This document shows, piece by piece, positions 25,368-38,645 of a stretch of 64,000 nt of DNA. The position numbers and the translations under genes were made by a program. Numbering within the stretch: position 1 is the first letter of the stretch; every line of letters starts with the position of its first letter. Under the pieces are notes generated by a model. That model ran no database searches, had not been told where the DNA came from, and saw only the letters and a program-made list of their open reading frames with translations. The stretch is taken from NCBI GenBank assembly GCA_020466095.1, contig CM035806.1, positions 163,450,379 through 163,514,378 on the forward strand. Direction: 5' to 3'. Source of the DNA: Chlorops oryzae. Its lineage: Eukaryota; Arthropoda; Insecta; Diptera; Chloropidae.

Positions 25368-25422
25368 AATGGACGGATCGCTTCAAAGGACGAAAATTTA
25401 AAATGAAGGATTTAAAATATAA

Positions 25423-25643
25423 CAGCCCGATTCTGAATATTCCCATGGAACGGATTCCCGGGTAACTTCTATTTCTAGAGAGTAAACTTCTTCCTTTTCA
25501 AAAATTTTAGGGAAGAAAATTCATGCGGAATGAGTATTTGAACCATATTAAAAAATTTCCTTACCCCGTCTTTTTAAAATAAAAGAGAATTTTAGTTCCG
25601 CGAAATGGGAAGATTTTCCCCGTTAATATTCAGAATTGGGCTG
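25423..25643. mobile_element. Terminal-inverted-repeat element, family unassigned
   Basis: The left end is CAGCCCGATTCTGAATATT and the right end in reverse complement is CAGCCCAATTCTGAATATT, a 19-base inverted repeat with one mismatch. The element is 221 bases and non-coding. I see no convincing target-site duplication, so the superfamily is left open. Confidence 0.65.
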
Positions 25644-26110
25644 GAAGTGAGTCCAAGTCCTTGCCGGGTTTGCATTTCACTGCGGCTCTGCATTGCTCTT
25701 CTGTTGCCGAGTATCCTGCAATCTTCCTATACTGGTCTGGTGTCTTCGCCGGCCTGTTAGACGCTGTAATTTGCGTTTTCCTTGGTTCCTTTGGCTTAGG
25801 CGCATTTAGAGTTTCCCCACGATTAGCAATTTTCGGCCCCGTGCCTCCAGGCATTGTCTGTGTAGCTTTTTCAGCAGTCGCTTTAGTCGGGTCACTTTCT
25901 CTCGCGCTTTCCATCTCCTGTACCGCTAAAGAAAAAAGCTGCCGAATTCTAAGTCCTACCCTTTTGGGTAGCCGTATCTCCAGAACCGCCTGAGTTGCCA
26001 CTCCTTACACCATCCGCTTGGTTTGAGCCTTGTGTGGTCAACAGTTCTTGTCGTTCTGGAATCGTGCTCGACACGTTCATCGATTCCAAAGCAAAATGGC
26101 TAGAGGGGAC
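25628..26110 (-). pseudogene. Possible relic of a non-LTR retrotransposon ORF1
   Basis: On the minus strand an ATG at about 26081 opens a Ser/Gly/Gln-rich frame (MNVSSTIPERQ...) that stops after about 46 codons. A second frame then continues with a charged segment containing LRIRQLFSLAVQEMESA followed by a Pro/Lys/Thr-rich region ending near 25630. Such a layout resembles the gag-like ORF1 of insect non-LTR retrotransposons before the zinc knuckles, but no CCHC motif or reverse transcriptase is present. The frames at 26100-26667 could belong to the same unit or be chance. This is a weak call. Confidence 0.3.
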
Positions 26111-26667
26111 AAAAATTCCACTTCATTCCCGTCATCCGAGCTTGATGGCAGCCGGAGAAGCGGGGTACCTGTAGTGTTGCAAGAAACCATGGTGTAAGGT
26201 GACTTTTTCCAAATGGATCACTAAACGTTGACCTTACCTCTTCCTCCTCTTCCAGATTGTTTTCGTTGTTGTTTGTTATATCGTTATCCATGTTAATTGG
26301 TCCCCAATCGAGTTCGTTATCTGCATTCATCGGATGTGCAGTTACCTGTAGATCCCATGGTTGTCTTTTCTAAGCAGGGAGTTCGATGCGAGGGTTGACG
26401 TACCTCCTTATGAGAGAGTACGTTCAGATCCGGATCGGTATTAGACAGGAAAACATATACATACACCACCAACCTAATGGTGACGATGACAAGAGCGTTT
26501 CTCGAGACCTGCCAGTGTTTTAACAGGACGGAGGCAAGAATGCCATTAGCCCACAAGCCATTTCGATAGAGTGTCACTTCTAAGTATCTACTAAAGTTCT
26601 GGAATAACATTCTCACCAGCCCAATTTCGTTAATTCCTTCGATATCGAAATCATTGTCCAGGTACAT

Positions 26668-29600
26668 TCCGGTCCGTCATAGCCATAGACAGAGTCTACA
26701 GTCGCCGATCTCGTTAGCTAGCTCTCGAACGGATTGTTTTTGAGCTTATCCGGGGGTCACCGCGTGGAGGCAATCAGAAGCGTTCCCTTGTATATACACC
26801 CCTTGACCCCCTGTGTGTGTGTGTGCGCGCATGTGTGTGTGTGTGACATGAATGGTCTCGAACACACTCGGTTCGCGCTTGGGGCCGCGAATAAAAAGGA
26901 AAGAATAGGGAGATACGGATAATGCCTGAGGGGCCGAGATTGACAGACAGTCAGTGGCACAACGGAAGAGGTCGTGGGAGGGGGTTGGGGGCTGCTGGTC
27001 GTGAATGGTGTATTTGCGCAGAGGGATAGACGATAATCAATATACTAAATTTTAATTAAAAATTCAATTGAAATCAAAGAAGCTTTTATGATAGCAGTTT
27101 GACCTGGTGGTCTCAAGGCCCATCCACCGCATCTAAGTCGTCGTATATTCGAATTTCGAATGCATGTTCGTACATGTGCCCTGCGAGTGTATGCGTTGTC
27201 TCTTCTTATGGCGAATTGTTGCTTGGAACAAAATAAATATTAAAAAAAAAAAAAAAAAAAAACTTTACACCAACGTAACCCCTCCACAAACACACAATTC
27301 TTTCGTCCTTTCGTCGCAGTTTCATCATACATCGCCATCGTCATCATCGTCGTCCACTGTCGTCTATAGGATAATACTGCCGCATTCGGTTGCCTTGTGC
27401 ACCAATGCCAATTTATGTTGCAAGGAAAAAATCTCAGCTCTTCTAATCAAATAGCCAGGAGAGTCTATGCACAAAAAAGACGCGTTTCGTTCGTCCGTTC
27501 GTCCGTGCGTCCGTGCGTCTGTGTGAGCGCGATACTTTCGCCCTCTGCCGCACGCTGAACAATGAACGATGCTGCTGAATGGATTCAGTGGTGTGAATTG
27601 GATTGGAGTGGCATGGAGCGGGATGTCAAACAGTCTGTGTGTCCTTCTGTCCTTCTGTCCCATTGTCCATTTGCCCATTAAAACGTCTCTGCAGCTGGAC
27701 GAGATGTGTTGCATTTTTATTATAAGGTAGAAAAGCGTTGATAACTCCGCCTATTTCTATTTTCTAACGAATATACCGAATATACATACAATACTCGCAC
27801 ACACTCACGAGCGGATGTGTAAGTGCGTGTGTGTGTGTGTATAGTTGCAGTTCAGCATGAGGCTGCGGAATCATGCAGAACATTGCGTTATGTCCTCATC
27901 GTAATCGCCATCGCCATCGCAATCGTCAACGTATCCATAGTCATAGTTAAGGCCGCCATCATCGTCGTAGCCGTAGTCGCAGTCGTAGCATTGCTCGTCT
28001 CCTTTGCCATCGCATCGACATCGACTACGAGTAGGGCTACGACGACTACAGCACTGAGCCCGAGTCCGTGTCCGAGTCTGAGTCTGAGTCCAACATCGAC
28101 ATCGACAGCGGCATCGTTTTAGGTACTCAAACTATGCCAAATCGAGAGCACATTCGATTGAATTTAATATGCATACATACAATGCCACACGTTGCAAATT
28201 CGCAGGCATACAATTACACACACACACACACACACACACGTGGGCGCTCACACTCGCATTGCAACACCCAGGCCCCCCCAGCTCATATAAAGTCCTTGTT
28301 TTGTGTTCGCTTGTGTATGGAAGCTTAGAATTGCCTGCTCTAAACGAATTCATCGGAAAAAATCAGGAGGAGGCGAGAACTGAAAAGAAGAACTTGTGAG
28401 ATGCAGTCAGCCACACGCATACACACGAACATCGATATATGTATGTATATGTATGTGTGCATATTATATATATCCTCTATTTGCGATCGTATAGGTGCGC
28501 GTGTGTGATTTTGTCTGCCCGTTTTCCTTTGAGTGCAGGTGTGGGTGTGTGGCAATGTCCTGGACAGCAGAGTTGTAGCAGAAAGCCTTCTAGGAATAGC
28601 TGCAATCGAAGCTGAAGAAGAGCGTGCACAAACAAAAACTATATTGAACGGCAGGAGCAGCAGCAGCAGCAACAAAACAATAACACAACAACAAGAACAA
28701 CGAAGGCAGCAACAACATCTCACAAAGAAAAGTTAGCAGCACCCAAAAGGCTGTGAGTGACTTCCGATAACAGATACATTTGCCGAGCAAAAGAACCACC
28801 GTGGCATGAGGGGGTTTAAGACGGGTGCGAGTGCGAGTGCGATTGTGAAATACGGACGCTTGAGTCTGGAGAAGCCCTACCCGAGAGGAAAGATTTTTCA
28901 TTTTCTATTTTCAATCGTCGGTTATACAAAAATTAATTGAAAAATGGTTGTTTGTGATCCAAAGGCCCAAGGATGTTTAACTACGACTGCGTTTCCGGAG
29001 CATCACAATTTCGCAATTCCGAGGACCTATTCGGAGACGTTCAAAGTCCTGTTGTTTGTCGCCACAATGAAGTGCCAGATGCGAGCAAGCTACTAAATAT
29101 TTACATATATACATAGTATATCCTTAAAGTTCAATTACGAAATCTGAAGGATAATCACGAATTAAAGCTTTTCTCTCTATGGTGGGTGTGGCCTTTCAAG
29201 AGTTTCCCGAAAGGAACACTTTTAAATTGAAGTTTTCCGTCAACGATCGTTCTTTTGAGTATTGAAAAGAAATTGATGTAGGCGAAATAAATGAGAGCAT
29301 CGTTTCGGTAGAATCTTGGAGCCTTCGTCAAAGAGTTGAGCTTTTGAATTGCTTTTCGGATTACCGTTCGCGAAGAAGAAAGTTTTCTAACTTAAGCTAT
29401 TGTTCAGCTTTCTATGAGATGTACGAAAACACAATAGAAATTAGATTCGTTTTGTCTTCCTGCTAGAATCGTTTCGAAATTGTGCAGCAAAACTGTGTCA
29501 AGGCCAACGAAGTATCTAAAGGATTTCCTAATTCCTATTTACAATTTTCCCATGTGGCATACAAAGATTCTGCTTCTCGAAAGAGAAACCACTTACAAAG

Positions 29601-30531
29601 GATAATAGCAGACGAAGTCAGCATGATGGCGCTGAATTGTATGCTACGAAATCCTACCAACATTTTGCACAAAACATTCCACAGGACCAAAACGACGAAC
29701 GACAAAACAAAATTATAAAAAGCTCACGTTGAGAATTGGGAATTGGGAAAAATGGGTCCTGTGCTGTGAATATGAAAGAAGGAACGAAGGAACGAAGACG
29801 ATAAAGTAGAAGGAGTAGAAAAAACAAGACGAACACAAAACCGAAATTCGTATCAAGGCAAGGGCTTAACGCAAACAACCTTGAGGAATTCCTTAAGTAT
29901 CCGCACAAGACACTCACAGACAAAAGAGCAAGGTCAAACGGTTGGCGCTGCACAAGCAAAGGCTCGACAAATTTTGTTCCTTTGTGTGTGTGTGTGTGTG
30001 TGCGACTTCTTGTATGGCTTCGTGTATGGATGTGTGTGTTCAAAGTTATTTGGCCTACAGTCTAGCAACATGTCTCGACAGAAATTGTGATGCTGATGGT
30101 GATGGTGATGGTAATGGCAGTGGAAGTGCTATAATGGCAACGTCTTTTTCAATGAATGGATGAATGAATGAATGAACAACGGACGGACTGTGGGACGGAT
30201 GGGAGGAATGACCGAGTCCCCGAAGCGTTCGGCAAACCTAGCTTCAAAAACACACTTCCATCTTCGCATTTATAAATAAGCGCTTGCATTTGTGTCTGCG
30301 TCAAAGCGTGCGCGTGTGTGTGTGTGTGTGTGTTGTGTATGTGTGACACTGCTTCTTGGGTGCGTGTGTCAAAGCATTTTCCAGCGGTCTTGCATTTTCC
30401 TCACATTCATACGTGCGGATAGACAAGGAAATGGGTGCTGCCTCAATTCCAAGAGTGTAGACTTGACTTTCACTTTTCCTCAACGAAAAGGAAGCATACT
30501 TCTAAGCACAGGCAAAACTCTGCACATAAAT

Positions 30532-30593
<62 letters not shown>

Positions 30594-31010
30594 AGTGCTA
30601 ATTTCTCGTCTCCAATATGTGCCTGCAATTTCTCTAGAGCACAATGGGGCTAATGGGAAGTACCGAAATGCTCGTCAGGATGCTCTTCTCCTTAGCGCTT
30701 GCAAATTTGCTTTTATGCCTTGCATGGCCAAGAAATGAAGCGCCCGCTGCATGCTGACATGCAATTCGCAATCATCAACCACAGCCCAATGCTATGGCCA
30801 TGAACTCCAACTTGAAGGCGGTACCTAAGTATCTGTGTCTGCCACCTGCTTCGAACGTTCTTTGACATTGACACGCTGCACGTTTGCGCCGAACGGTATT
30901 TTGCATGAGAGTAAAACATCTCAGGCCCAGGCACTAGCAGACGGCTCTAAGACACAAGCACTGAAAAAAAAAAAATCAGATTCTATTGCATACATTTCGC
31001 AGCAAATAGA
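26668..31010. other. Non-coding region with many CA/TG microsatellites
   Basis: There is no recognisable exon. It contains TG or CA runs near 26813-26845, 27823-27840, 28216-28240, 29985-30003, 30309-30333 and 30533-30589, a poly-A at 27241-27261, GAT/ATC-rich sequence near 27890-28110 and CAG/CAA-rich sequence near 28650-28730. Frames across these are Ser-, Thr- or Val-rich without family resemblance. Confidence 0.6.
30533..30589. repeat. (CA)n microsatellite, about 28 units
   Basis: A perfect CA run of about 57 bases between AAATC and CGTCAAGTGC. It is the longest clean CA array in the window. Confidence 0.95.
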
Positions 31011-31188
31011 CCGCCACACAGGGGTGGACTGGGCCCATGGGCAACCGGGCAATAGCAGGGTGTGTCTCAAGTTCGCTGTGCTTTTTAGCTGTTAGGTTTT
31101 TTTTTTTTTTGTTTTCTTAGGTAACGAAGCCTCATTTTTCAAATGCCCGGTGGGCCCTTTGACCCCCCCGTCCGCCCCTGCCCCCACA
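31011..31188. mobile_element. Short hAT-type MITE with imperfect 8-bp target duplication
   Basis: The element at 31019-31180 (162 bases) begins CAGGGGTGGACTGGGCCC and its right end in reverse complement begins CAGGGGCGGACGGGGGGG; further inside, ACCGGGCA occurs in both arms. Flanks are CCGCCACA on the left and CCCCCACA on the right, an 8-bp duplication with one mismatch. CAGGGGYGGAC ends and an 8-bp duplication indicate hAT. No coding capacity. Confidence 0.78.
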
Positions 31189-33139
31189 TAGCCTGGAATT
31201 CGTTCAGCTATCTTCTTCACCAAAGGGGGCGGGAAAGTGAAGACACTTCTGGAAAAGAGGAACTCCAATAGGAGGCCTCGAACAATATTATTGAAATAGA
31301 TTTTTTTTTCGATTGCCAAGGGAAATGTTTGGACCTTCAGCCCCGAAGAAAATGAGCACAAAAGCTTAGAGCATATATCAATTTTCGAATAAAAAATAAT
31401 CACAACAACAATATTGCTTTCCTCAAAGTTCATAAGTTGCCGCCATGGCTTACGATCTATGCTTTTAGGCCATCATGAAATCTTACAATTTCGATGAACT
31501 TCTTACAGTGTACAGTCAACGACATTGGCATATTCGGTCAGTGAACGACTTAAAAAGACAAAAAAAAAAAAAAGAGTTTGTCCTGCTACCATACGACGGC
31601 TGAAGGTTCTTATTCACACACACAACACACACACACACGCACACACAAGTATATACATCCCTGCTGCTGTGCATTGAAGTCGATTCATTTCAGTTTAGTT
31701 CGGTTTGGTTCGAATCTCGACTCGAATTCTGCAGCTGCCATTCACGGAGAAACTCTTCCGAGAAGAGTTCGAGTTAGAAATGGGGTTGTGGTTGCGGTTG
31801 CGGTTGGGGTTAAGGTGGCCTTAGTATTCTGCATTTAAGGAATCAAAGTTGCAATTACAGACATCCGACTTGAGAACTGTATAGTCAAAAGGGGTTCGAA
31901 TAATGCAATTGTGCAGTGTGGCCACGTGCGCACAAGCAAGCGCACGCACGCATTGCACAGGGACTTGTGACTTTGGACGCACATGCATCGATGTATCGAG
32001 CCTTGTGCTCCGTTGTTCTGAGCAAGCCAGCAAGCATTCCGGTGAGAAAACAGAAAGGAAGTTCAATCGCACATCCATAAACTCAAGCAAACACCCATAC
32101 GAAACACACTCTTAACAATAGGACTCTAACTAGCTGCAGGGGCGGTTGGTCATTCAAGAAGAAGAATAGGTCACAGTATGGACAACATTGCGAATTAAAG
32201 AAGATGAAGATGAAGAAGAAGAAGCCGAAGAACTCCTTCTCGGACTCGTGCTCCAGTTCACACTCGCATTCGAAATTCAGACAGCGTCTCTCTTTGAGAA
32301 TGAGTGACCACTTTGCCGGTCCATTGAAGAAACGAAGCAAGGAAATGAAATGATGCTCCTACTGAATGATTACATTGTTCGTTTCCAGCTATCAGTATCT
32401 TGGAGTATGGGCTCGTCTGTGTTCTAGTCTATGGGGCTGTCCGTATAAGAGAGCCATTGAGACAAACGACCTTGTCACATGCTGAGCTTAGCCCGTTTCC
32501 TTTTCCTTATAGAGTCGAACTGAAGGCAATGTAAAGGATTCAGGGGTGTGGTTTGGTGTAGTGTGGTGTGGAGTGGAGTGGAGTGGAATGGATTGGAGTG
32601 GTGTGCACAGAAGAGAGTAGTAGATCGTTTCAATGGCGTGTGGTGTGTGGTTGTTGGCATTGTGGCATTGTATTCTCGGTATCTTTTGAGCTGTCTCCTC
32701 TTCGGATGACCTTGCAGTCTGGTCTAGTCTTGTGTCTTGTCATCCGTTTTCTTGCCTTCCCAAGTTCTCCACGATATATCCGGGCAGCAAATGATGACGT
32801 AACATGAATGCTAAATTTGTCATGCATTTTCCTTACCAAATACAAAGACGGGCTTTCCCAATATACTTACATATAAATCCATACAGTGGCACAACGTGAG
32901 CACTTGTGTCCATGTGCTCACGAGCCCACGTGTTCGAGTTGCCGAACAATTTTTATTACTGGACTAGAATTTCGTCTTATTAGGTGAGAATTCGAATTCG
33001 CAAGTTAGCAAATAAATATTTATTCTTATTGTGTATCGATTCGTTTCTCAGGAAACAATTTATTTTTCATAATTTTCCCATAGGTTTTCTCTAATAGCCC
33101 TTATCCTTCGAATGGTTGGATTCTATTGTTCGGTTGCAA
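31189..33139. other. Non-coding sequence
   Basis: No exon is recognised. Contains a CA-rich stretch at 31616-31645, a GAA-rich stretch near 32195-32230, and TGGAG/TGGTG pentamer-rich sequence at about 32545-32600. A CAGGGGCGG motif at 32137 resembles a hAT end, but no partner end is seen. Confidence 0.55.
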
Positions 33140-33725
33140 AAGAAGCTCCCTAGCATTGGTCTTGGAAAAGTTACCCGGCTGTAAATTCTATCTTGGCGCT
33201 AGCTAGGCCCTAGCTAGTTTATATCTTGGCCTTTGCTAGTAAAGTCTAGTTAGCGCCTTCCTAGTTTGTTAATGCTTCGGCTAGCTAGCGCCCGGCTAGT
33301 AATTTCTGGCTTGCCCCTAGATCATATGTCAATAACTTTTTTTAACATATAGATTTATTTTCACGTCCCCTTGCCGGGGTATTGGTTAAAGTTCTCGCCT
33401 AGTTCGCACCTCATTGATTACGATATCGCCTATGCGCAAAGCTGACGCTCAACACCAACAAAGTAAACCCTTTATATTTCCACGAATTTAAACTAAGTGA
33501 GAATTATAAAAAAAAAAAAAGGGTTTGTCTCAAATTTTCTTTCTGGGTTCTAGCTTGGCCCTTGCTAGCACCAGGTTAGAATTATCTAGTCGGGAAAATC
33601 TATATAAGCGCCAGGTTTCAGTTTTATATCTGGGCTTTACCTAGAGAAAACTAGCTAGGCCCTGTCCAGATTATTCTAGTCATCGCCCCTATAGCGCCGG
33701 ATTTCTGTAGGCAATTTCTAGCCGG
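33140..33725. repeat. Degenerate CTAGCTAG/GCGCC-rich repetitive sequence
   Basis: Short motifs such as GGCGCTAGCTAGG, CTTGGCCTTTGCTAG, TTAGCGCC and GGCTAGCTAGCGCCC recur irregularly at 33165-33320 and again at 33545-33725, with about 220 bases of different sequence between. The pattern suggests an old short-period tandem array interrupted by an insertion. No protein frame follows it. Confidence 0.45.
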
Positions 33726-33763
33726 GTAGTTATTAAATGCTTAGGCTCATTTGTAAGCCCATT

Positions 33764-34606
33764 TTTTTATACCCGACACACTCTGTGTCGAGGGTATATT
33801 GCGTTTGTTGGGTTGTGTGTAACACCCAAAACCAGTCGAGATAGACCATACAAAATGTATATAGAAATGATCAGCGTCACCAGGAGATTCGATTTAGACA
33901 TGTCCGTCCGTCTGTCCGTCTGTTTGTATACAGTTATCTTATCGAAGAAGTTGAGCTATCTTGACAAAATTTGGTATGCGTGCTCACGGGGACATGAGTA
34001 AGAACAAGTTCGAGAATGGACCCGATCGGACCATTTTTAGGGGTACCTCCAGTACTAGGGTCTGTTACGAAAATCACAAAAACTGCTCTAAGATCGAAGT
34101 CCTTCAAGATATTTTGATGGAATTTGATATTCGAACATGTTTAAAGGCAAGTAATACGATTTAAAAAAAATTGGAAAAGTGGGCGTGGCATAAGGGCGTT
34201 TTTCAAAAATTGTCTCCCGAAGTACCAATGGGACTTGAACAAAAATTGGCACGTATACTTCCTTGATAGCCAGTAACGTCCTTCCCAAAAAATTTTTTGA
34301 TCGGACCATTATTAAGGGTACCTCTAGTACTAGGGTCTGTCACAAAAATCCCAAAAATGCCTCAAAATCAGACTTTATTGAAATATATCAATGAAACATA
34401 AAATTTGAGCGTATATATAAGGTCCGATTAGAATTCCAAAAAAAATTGAAAAGTGGGCGTGGCAAAAGGGCGGTTTTCATTTATAAATTTAACAAAAGTC
34501 GGTATATGGGGCTCCTTATGCCCTTAAACACCTCTTGATATTAAAAATTATGTGTCTGTGTCGGGTATTCTATTGTCAGGCTCGCCTGACTATAACACCC
34601 TTACTT
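33764..34606 (-). mobile_element. DINE-1/Helentron-like interspersed repeat, copy C
   Basis: This is the reverse orientation of copies A, B and D. Its 3' end (low coordinates) is a near-perfect stem-loop, ATACCCTCGACAC-AGAG-GTGTGTCGGGTAT on the minus strand. Its 5' end at 34601-34606 reads AAGTAAGGGTG followed by the GTCAGGC-GA-GCCTGAC hairpin. Two AGTACTRGAGGTACC blocks are present near 34045 and 34325. The tetranucleotide repeat is short in this copy (about 33900-33925). No coding capacity. Confidence 0.8.
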
Positions 34607-37080
34607 GCTTTTATTGCTATTCATCTTGAGTGCCATTTTTTTTTAAATTCTCCAAATGCCATTATTGCCTTTTGTTATGGGTCAAAGTTATGAGTGGGAT
34701 TCAAGCAGGCGTGCAATTTTTGATTTTAAAAAAAGTTCAAGTTCGTTTATAAATCCTATTTTTCTTGAGGTTAAACCGCTAATAAGGTATGACAAATGTA
34801 CCACAGATTTAAAGTAAATTAATCGAGGATTTTGAAAAATATTAGAAAAGTATGTGTTAATAGGACCTTTTTCATACCAAAATGGCTCTCAAAGTAAAAA
34901 AATAGAATTTTTTTCAGAATTTTTGACTTTGACCGCTTAATTAACCATCAATGGCTTAAATTCTTACCATGAATTTAATTGTGCCTAAAAGTCCATAGAA
35001 TTGGCTTTCAAACCGCTTAACAATTTTTTTTTCTACGATGAACCGTTATCGTGGGAGAATTTTTTTTCTCGACTTACTGCCTAAAAACTTTAAGGCCCTC
35101 TAACTCCTTAGGGGAGCATTTTCCACCCACCTCCCCCCCCTCCCATACGATTTTTGGTCGATATTGAGCTCCCCTATCACTTCCTTTCGGATATACATCC
35201 TTATGCGAAACACCCTGTATAAGCTTTTGTAATACATGTAGTCTACATAAGTTATACAGTTGAATTAATCGTCAAATAAGTCAGTTGAATTACAATGTTG
35301 ACTGAATAATATAGTAACTCTAATTATAAGCGGTCTTCCCTTAAGCTAAAGCCTCAGTTCGGCTAGGTATGAAAAACTCCATATAACAAAAAAAGCTCCA
35401 GAAGAAAATTCCTGCCGACTGACCGCAGTTCAGTTAAAAAGTATCCTAGCAGTTGAATTACCGAACTAAGGCGAAATCTTTAAACGTCGAAAGATCGAAT
35501 ATTTTTTTTTTGGCTTTTAATTAATGGCTGGGACACAGTAAGGTCCGCATATGCCAGGTTAAACTTTTTGAATGTTAAATCTTCGTTTTAATGACCGACG
35601 TCAGGCTCTGATCCTTATATGTACGAATAGAAGCGTGATTTCCCCTTCACCACCGCCCTCAGACGGAGTACAGGCAAAGGATCAAAATGGCCGCCGCCAA
35701 GAATATTTAGATAGTAGCTTTAGTGCGAATTGAGTGCCATTGAGTACTTATATTCCTCCTTGACACTCTTTCGACACTTTAATTTGGTTTTTTTTTTTTT
35801 TAATTTTCCGTTTTATATGACCGGCGTCAGCACAAATTCAAGACGGCGAAAAATTCAAACGTTGAGCCCGGCCCGGACGTAAACGAGTCCTATGTTACCT
35901 CGTTGACGAACGTTACGAAACTTGTTTTTGAAAGATCGAATATGAGGAAAAATATAATATAAGAAAAATGTTCATACTTCGTTCATTTATTTCTAAGCCT
36001 TCTTGATTCACGGTTTTCGAAGTTTTTTTTAAGGCAAATACACTTTTAAGGGAAGACCCCCAAAATCAAAAATTTAGATTTTTTATTTTGTTCAGGTGTC
36101 TTGGCAATCGGTTATGGATTTGAGAGACGATTTAATTTTCCGAAAAGAAATTTCGTTACCAAATCGAACATGCGATAAAGATTCCAAAAATACAACTGAA
36201 ATAGACGAAAATTTAGGCAGTACTTTATTCACATCACTGAACCGATGTAGCAATATTCATGCACTTTCAATGAACTTGTATATATATATTTATATATATT
36301 TATATATATAAGTAAAAATATATTTTTTTGCCACTTGTTTACACATTTGAGGCCATAACAATCGATTCCACGCCGCTTTAATGGCGACAATCGAAAAGCC
36401 TCCTGGTTATGAGGGCACATGTCATTCACAAACAAAAAAATAAAAATAAAAATAAAAACAAATATTAAATAAAAAATATTTAAAAAATATAAAAATAAAA
36501 ATATAAAAATATAAAAATAAATAAAAAATAAAATATAAAAGAAAATGATGACAAAACGAATGAGCGAACGAGCGAACGAACGAGCGATCGAACGAAAACA
36601 AGATCGGACGAAGAAAGGTTAGTATTAGTAGGTACTAGATAGAACCAGATATCCGAGTGAACGTGGCTAGTTCCACGTCAATTGTTCGTGTGAGACAAAA
36701 AGGTTATCTTATCCCAACTCACACGAGCTGATTAAAGGGCAATCCGGCGAAAGTTGTTTCGTCTATTTTCGCCTTGAAGTATGCTATTCTTCAGTGAATT
36801 TCATTATAAAAAAAAATCAATATCATTAATGCTTACCGTCTGAGCCAAAAGATCGAAAGGGCAATATTTATTGTTGTTGTTGTTGTTGTTGTTTTTTTTA
36901 ATAGTTTTATTTGTTATTTTTACCAATAACTAAATTAATTCACATCGAATCGTAAGTATGCTGGTATATATGCAGATGTACACATATGAATATCGTATAT
37001 ATTATTTGCTTTACAATAAAATTTAAAGACTATCGCATAGAGGTTTACAATCACACATATATATAGTAGATATATATATG

Positions 37081-37111
<31 letters not shown>

Positions 37112-38205
37112 TTATTTCTATCTATTAACTTTTGCACGAATATATTATAATTATTATATATTATATATATGTATTGATATATATGTGTGTGTGTATATAT
37201 ATATATGTATATAAAAGTAGGTATGCAAAGATTATTATTATATATTGCCGTATGTGGGTATTTCTTTTTAGTTTTTTAATTGAGAATTTTGTGTTTCAAG
37301 TGCCGCGCCATTATTCGCTATTCGTGGCAATAACGTACGTTGTACTGAGTAGTAATCGGTACACTTGGCACGCATCGCGCTTGTCATGGCAGCACTGACG
37401 CAGATTTGGGTATGTCGAGAAAAAGGCGTGTACCCTAAAAAAGGAGAAAAAAAAAACAAAAACTAAATGCCATGTACGAAATAACCATTCGCCATACTTA
37501 CAGACGTACGTACTTCTATCTATCGTATATGTAAGTCAAATAAATCCATGGATACACATACATATATATTTATGGATTTTTCGGTCTTTGCAATAATTAA
37601 AATACTAATTAAATTATCAATGCTTTTACCTTAGGCTATTGCAAAACTTCACTGATTATGTAGAAATATTTTATACGGTGTTGCGTAGGGAGCGGGGGGG
37701 AAGAGAAGAGGGGAAATTACTTTTTGCGGTGAGAAAACATGACACGATGCTTTTTATTAAACAAAAAGCACCAAAGACAATCAACTAACGCCAATTTGGC
37801 GTACATCTAAAGGTCATCAACCTTCTTCTATCTTAATTAAAGCCTTAACTACACTCACCTATACTCGATTAAAACAACGTGCCTAGAAATGCGTTTTCCT
37901 TCCTAATAAACCAAAAAAAAAAAAAAAAAAAAAATTAAGGAGAAGACGAAAAAACATCTTAAGGAATTCAGTAGACGTTCAAGTTTTTACTTAGACTATT
38001 AAACATATATCTATATATATATATATATATATATATCTGTGTATACATATATTTTTTTCAGTGCAGAATGTATGTATGTAGTGAACGCATTTAATTTTTC
38101 ATATATATAAATCTGTATTACATTTATATTTCAATGTCTACGTGTGAGCTTTTCCAATTTTAATGAAAACCTTAACATAAGAAGTCAGTTTGTACATTAT
38201 TTACA

Positions 38206-38238
<33 letters not shown>

Positions 38239-38645
38239 AAATTTAAAACCGATCGTTACACTAGAAAAAGAAAATTTACACCTTGGTTCGAAACGGCTTT
38301 TTGACCAAATTTCAAACTAGAAATTATAAAGGAGCTGCCTTCCCGACAATAGCATTCCCGAAATTTTTCTTAATAGCTAAGCCTTCAATAGAAAGATTTC
38401 CTCGAATTTGATATTTCCAAAGTCTGGACTCAGTTCCAATCACTCATCACTGGGGTAAGGTGAAATATGGCGAAAAAAAAAAAATCGTTAAACATATCGA
38501 AAATCTGAAATATGTTCCCTCAAATTATTTGAAATAATAAATTTTTTTTTTTTTTGTTGGCTTTTTGTATCTAACACTCCCTGTGCCGATGTTACAATGC
38601 GTTCGCGCTCACGTGTTTTATGTCCAGAACCATTTCAGATATAAC
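34607..38645. other. Non-coding, very AT-rich stretch with possible MITE remnants
   Basis: A 13-base motif GGTCTTCCCTTAA at 35332-35344 and its inverse TTAAGGGAAGACC at 36046-36058 bracket about 727 bases and might be the ends of a TTAA-type element. A GAAACACCCTGTATA motif at about 35209 resembles the ends of other insect elements, without a partner. From 36270 to 38110 the sequence is dominated by TA, TATG and AAATA runs, with a poly-A at about 38206-38236. No exon is recognised. Confidence 0.5.
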
